NCBI GenBank assembly: GCA_040081265.1
Contig: JBEBGV010000014.1
Location: 20,919 to 84,918, forward strand
Length of the DNA stretch: 64,000 nt
Source of the DNA: JBEBGV01 sp040081265
GTDB taxonomy: Bacteria > Acidobacteriota > Vicinamibacteria > Vicinamibacterales > UBA2999
Direction of reading: 5' to 3'
The position numbers and the translations under genes are program-made. The notes under the pieces were generated by a model. It made no database searches. It saw only the letters and a list, made by a program, of their open reading frames with translations, and was not told the origin of the DNA. Numbering within the stretch: the stretch's first letter is position 1; each line of letters begins with the position of its first letter. Positions 32,539 through 41,847 of this stretch are shown here, one piece after another.

Positions 32539-33576
32539 ATGGTGCTGTTTGTCCTCGCTGCCCGGTTCGTGCTCGCGCTCGTCTTCCTGGTCGCCGGGGT
32601 CGCCAAGCTGCGTGATCGGCCCGGCTTTGCCGCCACGCTCGTCGCCTTCGGCGTGACCGGCGCGGCCACCTCTGTTGCGACCATCCTCATTCCGCTGGCC
32701 GAGTTGGGCGTCGGCATCGCCCTGCTGCTCACACCGCTGGCGGCCGCCGCACTCCTGGTCGGCGGCGTCCTGCTCATCGTCTTCACGGTCGCAGCCGCGA
32801 TCGTCATGGCGCGCGGGACGCCGGCCGACTGCGCCTGCTTCGGCGCGACCACCGCCGAGCCGATAGGCCCGACGACCCTCATCCGGAACGTGTGCCTGCT
32901 CGCCCTGGTGATCTTTGTGGCCGGGGTGGGGCCAGGTGACGGCGTCGTGACCGCGGTCGGAGAATGGACGAGGCTGGCCGGACGCGAGCGGATTCTCGGA
33001 GTGGCCGCCGCTCTGCTGCTGCTGATCCTGGCCGCGCTCAGCGTGGCGGTCGGTCGCTTACGAAACGAGAACCGCCGGCACGCCCGGCGCATTGGCATGC
33101 TCGAGACCGAGCTGCGCCGGCATCAAAAGGCACCGGTCCAGGACCTCGGCGCCGGTGGTTTGTCGATCGGGAGCCTGGCTCCCCCCTTCGATCTGCCCCT
33201 CCTCGAGGGCGACCGCGCGTCGCTCACCTCGCTCACCGCCAACGGCCGGAGCGCGGCGCTGATCTTCATGAGCGCCCACTGTCCGGCGTGTCAGGAGCTG
33301 TGGCCCGACATCGAAGGGTGGCAGAGTGGCACCAGCGAACACCTGCGCGTCGCCGTCGTCTGCAGCGGCTCGGCGCAGACCGTCGAGATGAAGGTGATGG
33401 GCCACCACGTCACCAACATCATCCTCGAGGGCGACACGCAAATCGCTGAGGCCTATGGACTCTCGCTGAAGCCGTCGGTGGTGCTGGTCGCGCCGACCGG
33501 GCTCATCGACAGTCGCAGCGTGGCTGGGGTTGGCGCCATTCGAGCGCTTGTGAATGCCGCGCTGACAGTGAAATGA
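32539..33576 (+). CDS. MauE-like membrane domain fused to thioredoxin
   Basis: The 345-residue protein has an N-terminal MauE/DoxX-like four-helix membrane domain (about 1-170) with the paired cysteines DCACFG (Cys98, Cys100), and then a thioredoxin domain with FMSAHCPACQELW (Cys248, Cys251). In methylamine dehydrogenase biogenesis, MauE and the thioredoxin-like MauD are separate proteins acting on disulphides in the periplasm; here the two functions are fused. No amine dehydrogenase is nearby, so it more likely moves electrons or makes disulphides for other exported proteins. The following gene starts 7 bp after its stop. Confidence 0.85.
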   Translation: MVLFVLAARFVLALVFLVAGVAKLRDRPGFAATLVAFGVTGAATSVATILIPLAELGVGIALLLTPLAAAALLVGGVLLIVFTVAAAIVMARGTPADCACFGATTAEPIGPTTLIRNVCLLALVIFVAGVGPGDGVVTAVGEWTRLAGRERILGVAAALLLLILAALSVAVGRLRNENRRHARRIGMLETELRRHQKAPVQDLGAGGLSIGSLAPPFDLPLLEGDRASLTSLTANGRSAALIFMSAHCPACQELWPDIEGWQSGTSEHLRVAVVCSGSAQTVEMKVMGHHVTNIILEGDTQIAEAYGLSLKPSVVLVAPTGLIDSRSVAGVGAIRALVNAALTVK

Positions 33577-33583
33577 TCAGGAC

Positions 33584-34018
33584 GTGGCGAAACGGATCCC
33601 TCCGCTGCTGACACCGCGGGAACAGCTGATCGAGTTGCGCACGCCGCTGCTCGAGCTGCACCGCAACCTGCTCGAGGCCGAGCGGCGTGAGTATGAGGTC
33701 GTACACGGCCGCGTGTCTGCCACCGAACTCCTGCAACTCGCGCTGCGGCATGATCAGTTCGCCTGGCTGCACCAGATCTCGACGGTCCTCGTGCGTGTCG
33801 ACGAGCTGGTCGCTGCCGAGGAACCCCCTGGTGTGTCGGACGTGTCCGTGGTCTCCTCACACATCCGCGCGCTCCTTCGACCGGTGCCGGACGGATCCGC
33901 GTTCGAGCAGCGCTACGATCGAGCCGTCCAGAACGACCCGGCCGTGCTGCTCGCCCACCGACGGGTCATCCAGGCGCTGCCCCCTGAGCCCCCGAGTGCA
34001 CCGGAAACGGTGCACTAG
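33584..34018 (+). CDS. hypothetical protein
   Basis: The 144-residue protein is rich in leucine and charged residues and mostly alpha-helical by eye (LIELRTPLLELHRNLLEAER, LRHDQFAWLHQISTVLVRVD); no signal peptide or membrane segment. I recognise no family. The GTG start follows CAGGAC 8 bp earlier, and the gene follows the MauE-thioredoxin gene by 7 bp, suggesting co-transcription. Confidence 0.6.
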   Translation: MAKRIPPLLTPREQLIELRTPLLELHRNLLEAERREYEVVHGRVSATELLQLALRHDQFAWLHQISTVLVRVDELVAAEEPPGVSDVSVVSSHIRALLRPVPDGSAFEQRYDRAVQNDPAVLLAHRRVIQALPPEPPSAPETVH

Positions 34019-34054
34019 GCTGCATCTGCGGCTGAAATCGCGGATAATGCGCGC

Positions 34055-34615
34055 ATGCGATACCTGCTTCCCGCGCTCGGCCTCTCGCTGATCGTTTCGG
34101 CCGCCGCCCTGGCTCAGGGCTCACAAGGAGGCCGTCCAGTGCCTTCGTTCTACGACTTCAAGACCGAGACGCTGCTCGGCAAGCCTGCCGACCTCGGCGA
34201 CTATCGCGGCAAGGTGACGCTGGCCGTCAATGTGGCAAGCTACTGCGGCTACACGCCGCAGTACAAGGGACTGGAAGCGCTTCACCGCGAACTCTCGCCA
34301 AAGGGATTTGCCGTGCTCGGGTTTCCGAGCAACGACTTTGGTGAGCAGGAACCTGGCTCCGCGCAGGAAATCGCCGATTTCTGCAAGCTGACCTACGACG
34401 TGTCGTTCCCGATGTTCGAGAAGAGCGTGGTCAGAGCCGGCGCCGGCCGATCGCCGATTTATGAGTTCCTCAGCGACAGCGGTTACGTGCCCATCTGGAA
34501 CTTCGGCAAGTACCTGATCAGCAAGGATGGACGGGTGCTCCGCTACTTCCCCAGCGACATCACGCCCGAATCGCCGGAACTCCGCAAGGCGATCGCGGAC
34601 GCGCTTACTCGATAA
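34055..34615 (+). CDS. secreted glutathione peroxidase
   Basis: The 186-residue protein has a signal peptide (SLIVSAAALAQ) and a GPx domain with NVASYCGYTPQYKGLEAL (Cys64 in the catalytic position, no selenocysteine), GFPSNDFGEQEPG and WNFGKYLISKDG. Cys-type bacterial homologues reduce peroxides with thioredoxin. Secretion points to periplasmic or surface protection against peroxide. Its 3' end overlaps the convergent gene by 11 bp. Confidence 0.9.
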   Translation: MRYLLPALGLSLIVSAAALAQGSQGGRPVPSFYDFKTETLLGKPADLGDYRGKVTLAVNVASYCGYTPQYKGLEALHRELSPKGFAVLGFPSNDFGEQEPGSAQEIADFCKLTYDVSFPMFEKSVVRAGAGRSPIYEFLSDSGYVPIWNFGKYLISKDGRVLRYFPSDITPESPELRKAIADALTR

Positions 34616-35444
34616 CACGCCCGCCCGTCACGAACCGGCGGTAGTTTCCGTACTGGTGACGCACCCGCAGTGACGCCGCATTCCGCATCACCGTCACCGA
34701 TTCGTGGGACGTCGGCAGGAGCAGCGTTTCGTCTGGATTGTCGAACCGGAACGCACGGTACCGGATTGATGAGTCCATCCGCTCGAGCGTGAGATTTCGC
34801 CGACTGTCGGTCCACGGCTGATCCCTCGGCACCTGCATGTCAACCTGGCCAATCAGGCCCGAGTCGATCCGATGCACCTCGCCTGAGCCCGACTTCACCC
34901 AGATCCGTCCGCGTGAACGCCCTGGATCGATATTCCCGCAACCGTCGTCCCACGTCGTCTTGACAGGGGTTTCCACGCGGGTGCGATAGTTCAGGACCGT
35001 TACCGGCTGCCCGTTCACCGACGCTGGCCCACCGTCGGTGAATTCATAGCGCGTGCGATTCTCCGGCAGGAGAAACTCGAGTGGTTCGGTCGTGATCGCG
35101 GCCGAGTCCATACACTTCGGTTCGTCGCGCGGACGCGGCACCCGGCCATTCACGGTGATCAGTTCCCGCCTGACGGCCGCCTCGGCCCCCGGCGTCCAGT
35201 CGAGCCTGAGTTCGTAAACGAGCGTACGCGCCAGGCCCTCGCCGCTCCAGTCTCGCGCGATCGGCTGAACGGTGACCGTCTCGACGCCGACAATGCTTTG
35301 AACGCGGGTGAGATACGACTCGACGTACGCACCAACGCGATGAAGGACGTCGGCGACTGATGCGGATTGTGCGGAAACCTGCGGAGGCGCGACGAGGATG
35401 GCGAGGGCGAGTGCCGCGATGAGCCGAACCGCTCGGACATCCAC
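34605..35444 (-). CDS. secreted hypothetical protein
   Basis: The 279-residue protein has a signal peptide (ALALAILVAPPQVSAQSASV). The mature part holds TVQPIARDWSGEGLARTLVY, a beta-rich domain with RIWVKSGSGEVHRIDSGLI, and a C-terminal YGNYRRFVTGGRVIE. The layout is reminiscent of the secreted protein at 23509, including a NYRRF/NYRRY element near the C-terminus, suggesting a common fold of acidobacterial secreted proteins. No functional assignment is possible. Confidence 0.72.
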   Translation of the reverse strand: MDVRAVRLIAALALAILVAPPQVSAQSASVADVLHRVGAYVESYLTRVQSIVGVETVTVQPIARDWSGEGLARTLVYELRLDWTPGAEAAVRRELITVNGRVPRPRDEPKCMDSAAITTEPLEFLLPENRTRYEFTDGGPASVNGQPVTVLNYRTRVETPVKTTWDDGCGNIDPGRSRGRIWVKSGSGEVHRIDSGLIGQVDMQVPRDQPWTDSRRNLTLERMDSSIRYRAFRFDNPDETLLLPTSHESVTVMRNAASLRVRHQYGNYRRFVTGGRVIE

Positions 35445-35468
35445 CGGGCTGTCTATCCTTCTCCCGAA

Positions 35469-35684
35469 CTACTCTTCGGGAGAATCCTCGATCTGCCAGT
35501 CAGCCAGCGGCTGTGGACCGAGCTTGATGTCGGCGATATCCGGGTCTACTCCGTCTTCGCGGGGACCCGACGTATCCTTGTGGTCTTTCGCGTCGCGTCG
35601 GCGCGCGGCCTTCTGCATCCGGCGCTCGTTGAGTGCCTTCTCGCGCTCACGTTTTGCGGCTGTCGGGCGGGCGTTTCTAGCCAT
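35469..35684 (-). CDS. small charged hypothetical protein
   Basis: The 71-residue protein is very basic in its first half (MARNARPTAAKREREKALNE) and acidic in its second half (DGVDPDIADIKLGPQ), a pattern seen in small conserved hypothetical proteins of acidobacteria. ATG 35684 is used; the stop is 24 bp from the start of the upstream secreted-protein gene. Function unknown. Confidence 0.6.
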   Translation of the reverse strand: MARNARPTAAKREREKALNERRMQKAARRRDAKDHKDTSGPREDGVDPDIADIKLGPQPLADWQIEDSPEE

Positions 35685-35780
35685 GCTTCGTCCCTAAGCA
35701 TAACACTTCGACACGGCCCTCGGACAGAGCCTCGCGCAACGCCGGGGAGGTCACGAAACTGATGCTAGGATCGCTGGAAT

Positions 35781-37904
35781 TTGGCACTCCCTGAACGCAT
35801 CTCCCGACTCGCTGAGCTCGCGCAAGACATCTGGTGGAGCTGGACACCGGAGGCACGCACGGTCTTCCGCACGCTCGACTATGCCCTCTGGCGATCGACG
35901 GCGCACAACCCCGTGCGCATGCTTCACCTGATCTCGACCGACGCGCTCGCACGCGCGGCGGCCACGCCGGGCTGGCTGGCCGCCTACGACCGCGCGATCG
36001 CACGATACGACCTCTCGCGCGCCTCGCGCGACACCTGGTGCGCACGCGAGTATCCGGCACTCGCGGCCAGTACCATCGCCTACTTCTCGGCCGAGTTCGC
36101 GCTGCACCAGTCTCTGCCGATCTACGCCGGCGGACTCGGCGTTCTCGCCGGCGATCACTGCAAGGAAGCGAGCGACCTGGGCCTGCCTCTTGTCGGCGTG
36201 GGCTTCATGTATCCGCAGGGCTACTTCCACCAGAACCTGTCCGCCGAAGGATGGCAGGAGGAAGTCTACGAACGCCTGACCTGGGCCGACGCTCCTGTCG
36301 AACGAGCGCTGACACCCGACGGGCGGCCCTGTATCACGGCGGTCCCGCTCGGCAACCGCACCGTGCAGGTCGCGGCCTGGCGCGTGCGGCTCGGGCGGGT
36401 GCAGCTGCTGCTGCTCGACACTGACCTCGAGCAGAACGCACCGTGGGACCGTGAGCTCTCGGCACGCCTCTACGGCGGCGACCGGGAAGTGCGGGTCCAA
36501 CAGGAGATCATCCTGGGCATCGGCGGCGTCAGGGTGCTCAAGGCGATGGGGATCGAGCCCGCGGTCTTCCACCTCAACGAGGGCCACGCCGCCTTCGTCG
36601 TGCTGCAGCGAATCCGCGACCTGTGCGAACAGGGCAGCTCGTTCGACTCAGCGCTCGCGGACGTTCGCCGCAGCACCGTCTTCACCACCCACACGCCGGT
36701 CGCCGCGGGACACGATGCCTTCCCGTTTCACCTCGTCGAGTCGCATCTCGCCGGTGCGTGGGGCGAACTTGGAGAACACCGCGAACGATTCCTTGCGCTC
36801 GGCCACTACGACAGCGGTGGCGGAGCGATGTTCAACATGACCGCGCTCGCCCTGCGAACCGCCGCCGGCGTCAATGGCGTGAGCCAGCTGCACGGCGAGG
36901 TGACGCGGCAGATGTGGCGCCCGATCTGGCCGGACAGCACGCCCGAGGACCTGCCGGTGCGAGCGTTGACCAACGGGGTTCACGCGCCCACCTGGATCTC
37001 GGCCGAGATCGACGCGCTGCTGAGAACGTATGTGGGCGACGACTGGCGCGAACGTCACGACGATCCGGCGATCGCAGAAGCGATTGCCGCCATTCCTGAC
37101 GCTGCGCTCTGGGCCGCCCGGCAGACGCTGCGGATGTGGCTGCACAATTTCATTGGCGAACGTGCGCGTGACCGATGGACCAACGGGGCGGCCGCGTCGC
37201 GAATCGTGGCGGCTGGAACCATGTTCGATCAGCGCACCCTGACGATTGGGTTTGCGCGACGCTTTACCGGGTACAAGCGGCCCGAGTTGATCTTCCTGGA
37301 CCCCGCTCGCCTCGCACGTATCCTGAACGCACCCGGACGCAACGTCCAGATCGTCTTTGCCGGCAAAGCCCACCCGGCCGATGACGGGGGCAAGCATCAC
37401 CTGCAGCGCATCTACAAACGCGCGCTCGACCCGACGTTCGGCGGGCGCGTCGCGTTCATCGAAGGGTACGACCTGCACGTCGCACACTTCCTGGTGCAGG
37501 GTTGCGACGTCTGGCTGAACACTCCCCGCAAGCCCCTCGAGGCGAGCGGGACGAGCGGGATGAAGGCGGCCATCAACGGCACGCCGAACCTCTCGATCGG
37601 AGACGGCTGGTGGGCCGAAGGCTACAACGGTGCGAACGGCTGGCTCATCGAGGGACGCGCCGACCCCAACGACCATGGGGCCCAGGACTGGGCCGATGCG
37701 CAGGCCATCTACACCCTGCTCGAACAGCAGGTCGTGCCGGCCTTCTATGAGCGTGACGCGACCGGCGTACCCCGGCGATGGGTCGAGACGGTCAGGCAGT
37801 CGATCATGAGCGTGCTGCCGCGGTTCACGACCCGGCGCATGGTGAAGGAATACGCGCGACGTATGTATGTGCCTGCGCTGGGCGGGGCACACGCGGGCAA
37901 ATAG
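35781..37904 (+). CDS. glgP: alpha-glucan phosphorylase
   Basis: The 707-residue protein is a short alpha-glucan phosphorylase: an N-terminal DUF3417-like region (LPERISRLAELAQDIWWSW), YFSAEFALHQSLPIYAGGLG, HLNEGHAAFV and the PLP region EASGTSGMKAAINGTPNL with Lys595. It releases glucose-1-phosphate from glycogen or maltodextrin. The TTG start lies at 35781 because the family's N-terminal motif begins immediately after it. It stands alone. Confidence 0.92.
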   Translation: MALPERISRLAELAQDIWWSWTPEARTVFRTLDYALWRSTAHNPVRMLHLISTDALARAAATPGWLAAYDRAIARYDLSRASRDTWCAREYPALAASTIAYFSAEFALHQSLPIYAGGLGVLAGDHCKEASDLGLPLVGVGFMYPQGYFHQNLSAEGWQEEVYERLTWADAPVERALTPDGRPCITAVPLGNRTVQVAAWRVRLGRVQLLLLDTDLEQNAPWDRELSARLYGGDREVRVQQEIILGIGGVRVLKAMGIEPAVFHLNEGHAAFVVLQRIRDLCEQGSSFDSALADVRRSTVFTTHTPVAAGHDAFPFHLVESHLAGAWGELGEHRERFLALGHYDSGGGAMFNMTALALRTAAGVNGVSQLHGEVTRQMWRPIWPDSTPEDLPVRALTNGVHAPTWISAEIDALLRTYVGDDWRERHDDPAIAEAIAAIPDAALWAARQTLRMWLHNFIGERARDRWTNGAAASRIVAAGTMFDQRTLTIGFARRFTGYKRPELIFLDPARLARILNAPGRNVQIVFAGKAHPADDGGKHHLQRIYKRALDPTFGGRVAFIEGYDLHVAHFLVQGCDVWLNTPRKPLEASGTSGMKAAINGTPNLSIGDGWWAEGYNGANGWLIEGRADPNDHGAQDWADAQAIYTLLEQQVVPAFYERDATGVPRRWVETVRQSIMSVLPRFTTRRMVKEYARRMYVPALGGAHAGK

Positions 37905-37999
37905 AGGCCCTGACACGCCGCGTTTCACCTTTTTGTCACAGACGCCCGGGGCGATTCTGGGCGATCATCACTCCTGCCTGCCACGCACAGGAGCCTGAT

Positions 38000-39526
38000 G
38001 TGAACGTGAGCCTTACTCGAACGCTTCCGCTGGCGCTGGCGACCTTGGCCGTCATGATCGCCTGGTCGGCATCCCCGACTGCCGCGCCGGAGATACCTGC
38101 CGACGCGGCCTCGGTGCGCCACGCGCTCTCGCGCCTCACTTTTGGTCCTCGACCAGGAGACGTGGAGCGCATCCAGCAGGTGGGGCTCGAGCGTTGGCTG
38201 AACGACCAGCTTGCCCCAGGCAGCGGCGACAATGCGGCGCTGAAGACCAGGCTCGCGGCACTCGAAACGCTGAACCTCGATTCCTCACGCATCGCGCGCG
38301 ACTACATCATTCCGGCTCGGGAGGCTCGTCGCGCACGCCAGCAGGCCGCACAGCCGGGCGCTCCCTCGACCGCGAATCCACAGGCCGACCTGCCGCCAGA
38401 GATGCGGCGACCGCCGGCCGGGCCGGCAACCGGGCAGCGCCAGGTCATCGAAGAGCTGGCCACCGCGAAACTCCTGCGCGCGGCGTACAGCGATCGGCAG
38501 CTCGAGGAAGTGCTCGTCGACTTCTGGTTCAACCACTTCAACGTGTTTGCCGGCAAGGGCCGGGAGCCGATCTTCATCACGTCCTACGACCGCGACACGA
38601 TTCGCCCGCGCGTGCTGGGGCGATTCCGTGATCTGCTTGGCGCGACCGCGCAGAGCCCGGCGATGCTGTTCTACCTCGACAACTGGCTCAGCACCTCGCC
38701 CGATGCGTCGCAGGCGCTGGCGCGCATGAGGACGCGGCGGCCTCCCGGCGCCCAGGCTGCGCCCAACGCCGTGCGCTCGGCCGGACTCAACGAGAACTAC
38801 GGCCGCGAACTGCTCGAGCTTCACACCCTCGGGGTGGACGGCGGCTACACGCAGCTGGACGTCGTCGAGGTCGCGCGCGCCTTCACCGGCTGGACCATCG
38901 ACCCGCGCACGCAGGGATTCCGCTTCGCGCCGGCCCTGCACGACAACGGCTCCAAGGTTGTCCTCGGACAGAGAATTGCCCCGAACGGCGGGATAAGTGA
39001 CGGCGAGCGGGTGCTCGACATCCTGGCCTCCCATCCGTCTACGGCACGGCACATCGCGACCAAACTGGCGCGGCGTTTCATCAGTGACACACCGCCACCG
39101 GCCCTGGTCGAACGCGCCGCCCGGCGGTTCCGCGACACCGACGGCGATATTCGCGAGGTCGTCCGCACCATCGTGACATCGCCCGAATTCTTCGCCGCCG
39201 ACACCGTGCGAGCGAAGGTGAAGACGCCGTTCGAGTTCGTCGTCAGCGCCGTGCGTGCGCTCGATGGCGACATCCGGAACGCCCGTCCGCTCCTCCGGGC
39301 GCTGCAGGAACTCGGCATGCCGTCCTACCTGTGCCAGCCGCCAACCGGCTACGCCGATACCGCAGATACCTGGTTGTCATCAGGGGCGCTCGTCTCGAGG
39401 ATGAACCTGGCCCTCGAACTCGGCAGTCCGAACAGCCGGGCCCTCACCGTTGCCTCTCTGAAGGACGACGCCGCGCGTCGACAGGTGGCGCTCACCCTCG
39501 GCTCGCCAGAGTTCCAGAGGAGATAG
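38000..39526 (+). CDS. DUF1800 family secreted protein
   Basis: The 508-residue protein has a signal peptide (MNVSLTRTLPLALATLAVMI) and the DUF1800 pattern: VRHALSRLTFGPRPGDVERI, GLNENYGRELLELHTLGVDG, GYTQLDVVEVARAFTGWTI and RRFISDTPPPALVERAA. DUF1800 proteins are secreted and usually paired with DUF1501 proteins; their function is not known. GTG 38000 has a GGAG upstream and begins directly at the signal peptide. It precedes the DUF1501 gene by 2 bp. Confidence 0.9.
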   Translation: MNVSLTRTLPLALATLAVMIAWSASPTAAPEIPADAASVRHALSRLTFGPRPGDVERIQQVGLERWLNDQLAPGSGDNAALKTRLAALETLNLDSSRIARDYIIPAREARRARQQAAQPGAPSTANPQADLPPEMRRPPAGPATGQRQVIEELATAKLLRAAYSDRQLEEVLVDFWFNHFNVFAGKGREPIFITSYDRDTIRPRVLGRFRDLLGATAQSPAMLFYLDNWLSTSPDASQALARMRTRRPPGAQAAPNAVRSAGLNENYGRELLELHTLGVDGGYTQLDVVEVARAFTGWTIDPRTQGFRFAPALHDNGSKVVLGQRIAPNGGISDGERVLDILASHPSTARHIATKLARRFISDTPPPALVERAARRFRDTDGDIREVVRTIVTSPEFFAADTVRAKVKTPFEFVVSAVRALDGDIRNARPLLRALQELGMPSYLCQPPTGYADTADTWLSSGALVSRMNLALELGSPNSRALTVASLKDDAARRQVALTLGSPEFQRR

Positions 39527-39528
39527 CC

Positions 39529-40755
39529 ATGACGACGCGACGTCTCTTCGTCAAATCCAGTGCGATGGCGATGCTCTCGATGGGCTTCGCCCCGGCGTTT
39601 CTCGCCCGCGCGGCGGAAGCCGCGGGCAGCCGCCCGCGACTGCTGATCGCCATCTTTCAGCGCGGCGCCGCCGACGGGCTGAACATCGTCGTGCCCTATG
39701 GCGAGGCTGAGTACTACCGGCTCCGACCCACGATCGCGGTGCCGCGACCGGGCACTGCTGACGCCGCGGCTCTGGATCTGGACGGCCACTTTGGCCTTCA
39801 TCCCGCGCTGGCTCCACTCAAGCCGTTCTGGGACAACAAGTCGCTGGCCATCGTCCACGCGTCGGGCTCGCCGGATTCGACGCGGTCGCACTTCGACGCC
39901 CAGGACTACATGGAGTCGGCCACGCCCGGCGTCAAGAGCACGAGCGATGGCTGGCTGAATCGCTATCTCGCATCGACCGCTGTAGCGCGGAATCCCCTGC
40001 GGGGTGTCGCGTTGGCGCGGCAAATGCCGCGATCGCTGCAGGGGCCGTCGCCCGCGCTCGCGATCGGCAGCGTGGCCGAATTCGCCGTGAGAGGCGGCGC
40101 GGGAGCGTCATTTGAAGCGGCATATCTGCGCGGCGCCGACGCCGCCCTGGCGCAGTCGAGCGCCGAGGCGTTCGAGGCGATGCGGACGCTGCAGCGCGCA
40201 GCCGCCGCACCGCGCGTCACCTCAGCCACGGTCGCGTATCCACGCTCACCCTTCGGACAGGCGCTGAGGGAGATCGCCAGCGTTGCCAAAGCTGACGTCG
40301 GGCTGGAGGTGGCGTTTGCTGAGAGCACCAACTGGGATCATCACGTCAACGAAGGGGGCGCCAGTGGACAGCTGGCGCTCCGCGTAGACGACCTTTCCCG
40401 TGGGATCGCGGCGCTTGCGGCCGACCTCGGCGAGCGCATGGCCGACACGGTGATCCTCACGATGTCGGAGTTCGGGCGCCGAGCCGCGCAGAACGGCAGC
40501 GGTGGAACCGACCATGGGCACGGCAACGCGATGTTCATGCTGGGCGGTCCCGTGCGGGGCGGTCAGGTCTACGGTCGATGGCCGGGCCTGCGGGAAGACG
40601 CGCTGTTTGACGGTCGCGATCTCGCCGTGACCACCGACTTCCGGGACGTCTTTGCCGAGGTGGCCACCGCGCACCTCGGCGCCGACCGCTCTGCGCTGGC
40701 GCGCATCTTCCCCGGCTACACGTCAACGACCCGGCTCGGCCTCCTTCGTACGTAG
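39529..40755 (+). CDS. DUF1501 family protein (Tat-exported)
   Basis: The 408-residue protein has a Tat-like signal (TTRRLFVKSSAMAMLSMGFA) and the DUF1501 (alkaline-phosphatase-superfamily-like) motifs: IAIFQRGAADGLNIVVPYG, HFDAQDYMESATPG, NWDHHVNEGGASGQ, LTMSEFGRRAAQNGSGGTDH and HGNAMFMLGG. It is probably a secreted sulfatase- or phosphatase-like enzyme of unknown substrate. The final codons LLRT-stop run into a hairpin repeat that supplies TAG, so the C-terminus may be shortened compared with relatives. Confidence 0.9.
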   Translation: MTTRRLFVKSSAMAMLSMGFAPAFLARAAEAAGSRPRLLIAIFQRGAADGLNIVVPYGEAEYYRLRPTIAVPRPGTADAAALDLDGHFGLHPALAPLKPFWDNKSLAIVHASGSPDSTRSHFDAQDYMESATPGVKSTSDGWLNRYLASTAVARNPLRGVALARQMPRSLQGPSPALAIGSVAEFAVRGGAGASFEAAYLRGADAALAQSSAEAFEAMRTLQRAAAAPRVTSATVAYPRSPFGQALREIASVAKADVGLEVAFAESTNWDHHVNEGGASGQLALRVDDLSRGIAALAADLGERMADTVILTMSEFGRRAAQNGSGGTDHGHGNAMFMLGGPVRGGQVYGRWPGLREDALFDGRDLAVTTDFRDVFAEVATAHLGADRSALARIFPGYTSTTRLGLLRT

Positions 40756-40812
40756 GCCGGGTCCGACGGACCCGGCGCGTCAGGCGGGTCCTCTGGACCC
40801 GCCCCACGTACG
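40748..40812. repeat. two hairpin repeats after DUF1501 gene
   Basis: CGTACGTAG-GCCGGGTCCGACGGACCCGGC and GGCGGGTCCTCTGGACCCGCC followed by CCACGTACG. The first copy supplies the stop codon of the DUF1501 gene. Confidence 0.88.
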
Positions 40813-40841
40813 TCCTTCCGGATGCATTAAGATCGCGGGAG

Positions 40842-41303
40842 ATGCCGCGCAAAACCAACCTGGCCAAGACCAAGTGCGCCCTGTGCACCGCAAAGGACGT
40901 GTCGGAACCGCCGGGTGAAGAACGCTACTGCCGCGACTGCTGGGAGAAGAAGATCGCGGTCGAGGAAATCGTCGCTCGCGAGTTCGCCCTCAAGCGCTAC
41001 ATTCGGGCCCACAGCGCCGAGAAGTACCTCTGTTACCACTCCACCATCAAACGGCCGTGCGGCCAGATTATCGTGGTGGATGATGGCTACGATCTGTTCC
41101 TGACGATGGTGCTGTACCCCAGTTTTGGCTGGGATGAGCCGGCCTATCACCTCGAAGGCGACCCCGAGGGCCGCACCTTTGCCGAGATCCTCGTGGACGT
41201 CGTCGCCACCGAGATAATCGAGCCCTGGGGGGGCGGGAAATGGCACCTCGAGATATTTCGAGCGTCTAACCCTGAACCAGAGGACTGGAATGGGGAGATG
41301 TAA
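40842..41303 (+). CDS. hypothetical protein with zinc-ribbon-like N-terminus
   Basis: The 153-residue protein has four N-terminal cysteines in two pairs (KCALC and RYCRDC), suggesting a zinc ribbon, then a mixed alpha/beta domain with LCYHSTIKRPCGQIIVVDDG and LTMVLYPSFGWDEPAYHLEG. I recognise no family; two further Cys flank the central region. It lies right after a hairpin-repeat block and 53 bp before the next gene, which has its own promoter. Confidence 0.68.
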   Translation: MPRKTNLAKTKCALCTAKDVSEPPGEERYCRDCWEKKIAVEEIVAREFALKRYIRAHSAEKYLCYHSTIKRPCGQIIVVDDGYDLFLTMVLYPSFGWDEPAYHLEGDPEGRTFAEILVDVVATEIIEPWGGGKWHLEIFRASNPEPEDWNGEM

Positions 41304-41314
41304 GTGCCTATAAT
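41286..41314 (+). promoter_or_regulatory. candidate promoter with consensus -10
   Basis: A perfect TATAAT (41309-41314) lies 43 bp before the ATG of the secreted protein at 41357; a weak TGGAAT at 41286-41291 could be the -35 with 17-bp spacing. This overlaps the stop of the upstream gene. Confidence 0.5.
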
Positions 41315-41356
41315 CCGAGCTGTTGCGAGACGCCCGTCGCGTCCGTGGAGGTCACG

Positions 41357-41815
41357 ATGAACTGTAAGAAACTCACGCTTGCTGCTTTGGCCGGAGTCAC
41401 GTTGCTGGTCGCAGGCACCGCGGTGGCGGGACAGGCTCCAAAACCTGCGGCTCCGGCCGCCACAACTCCTGCACCGCGGCTTGCCGCGCCCATGCGGGGC
41501 GCCGCGAACGTGGCGGTGACGAAGCCCGTTACCAAGTCGGGCAAAGTCGACGGCAAAGACTTCATCATCACCACGATGAAGATCAAGAACCTGTCGGCCG
41601 GATCAATCGCCGGCTTCAAGGCCGACGAGTTCTGGCTCGACAAGGGCGGCAACCCGGTCGGTGGGGACACCTTCCGGTCGCGCAAGCCGATTCAGCCGAA
41701 CGAAATCGTGGAGATGACGTTCCAGACGCCGCGTAATCCGGCCATGAGCAGCAACCAGTACCGCTTCTCGCACGCCAACGGCGAGGTCAAGACGCAACTG
41801 GTGCCGAAGCTATAA
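41357..41815 (+). CDS. secreted hypothetical protein
   Basis: The 152-residue protein has a signal peptide (LTLAALAGVTLLVAGTAVAGQ), an Ala/Pro-rich segment, and a beta-sandwich-like C-terminal domain with IITTMKIKNLSAGSIAGFKA and EIVEMTFQTPRNPAMSSNQY, resembling FxLYD-type extracytoplasmic domains. The ATG at 41357 with GGAGG upstream is preferred to a GTG 12 bp earlier. It is followed by a strong intrinsic terminator. Confidence 0.75.
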   Translation: MNCKKLTLAALAGVTLLVAGTAVAGQAPKPAAPAATTPAPRLAAPMRGAANVAVTKPVTKSGKVDGKDFIITTMKIKNLSAGSIAGFKADEFWLDKGGNPVGGDTFRSRKPIQPNEIVEMTFQTPRNPAMSSNQYRFSHANGEVKTQLVPKL

Positions 41816-41821
41816 GTTCGA

Positions 41822-41845
41822 AGTGAGAAGTAAGAAGTAAGAAGT
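41822..41845. repeat. heptamer direct repeat (AGAAGTA)
   Basis: Three to four near-perfect copies of the heptamer AGAAGTA precede the terminator hairpin. This is one of three different heptamer arrays in the window. Confidence 0.8.
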
Positions 41846-41847
41846 AG

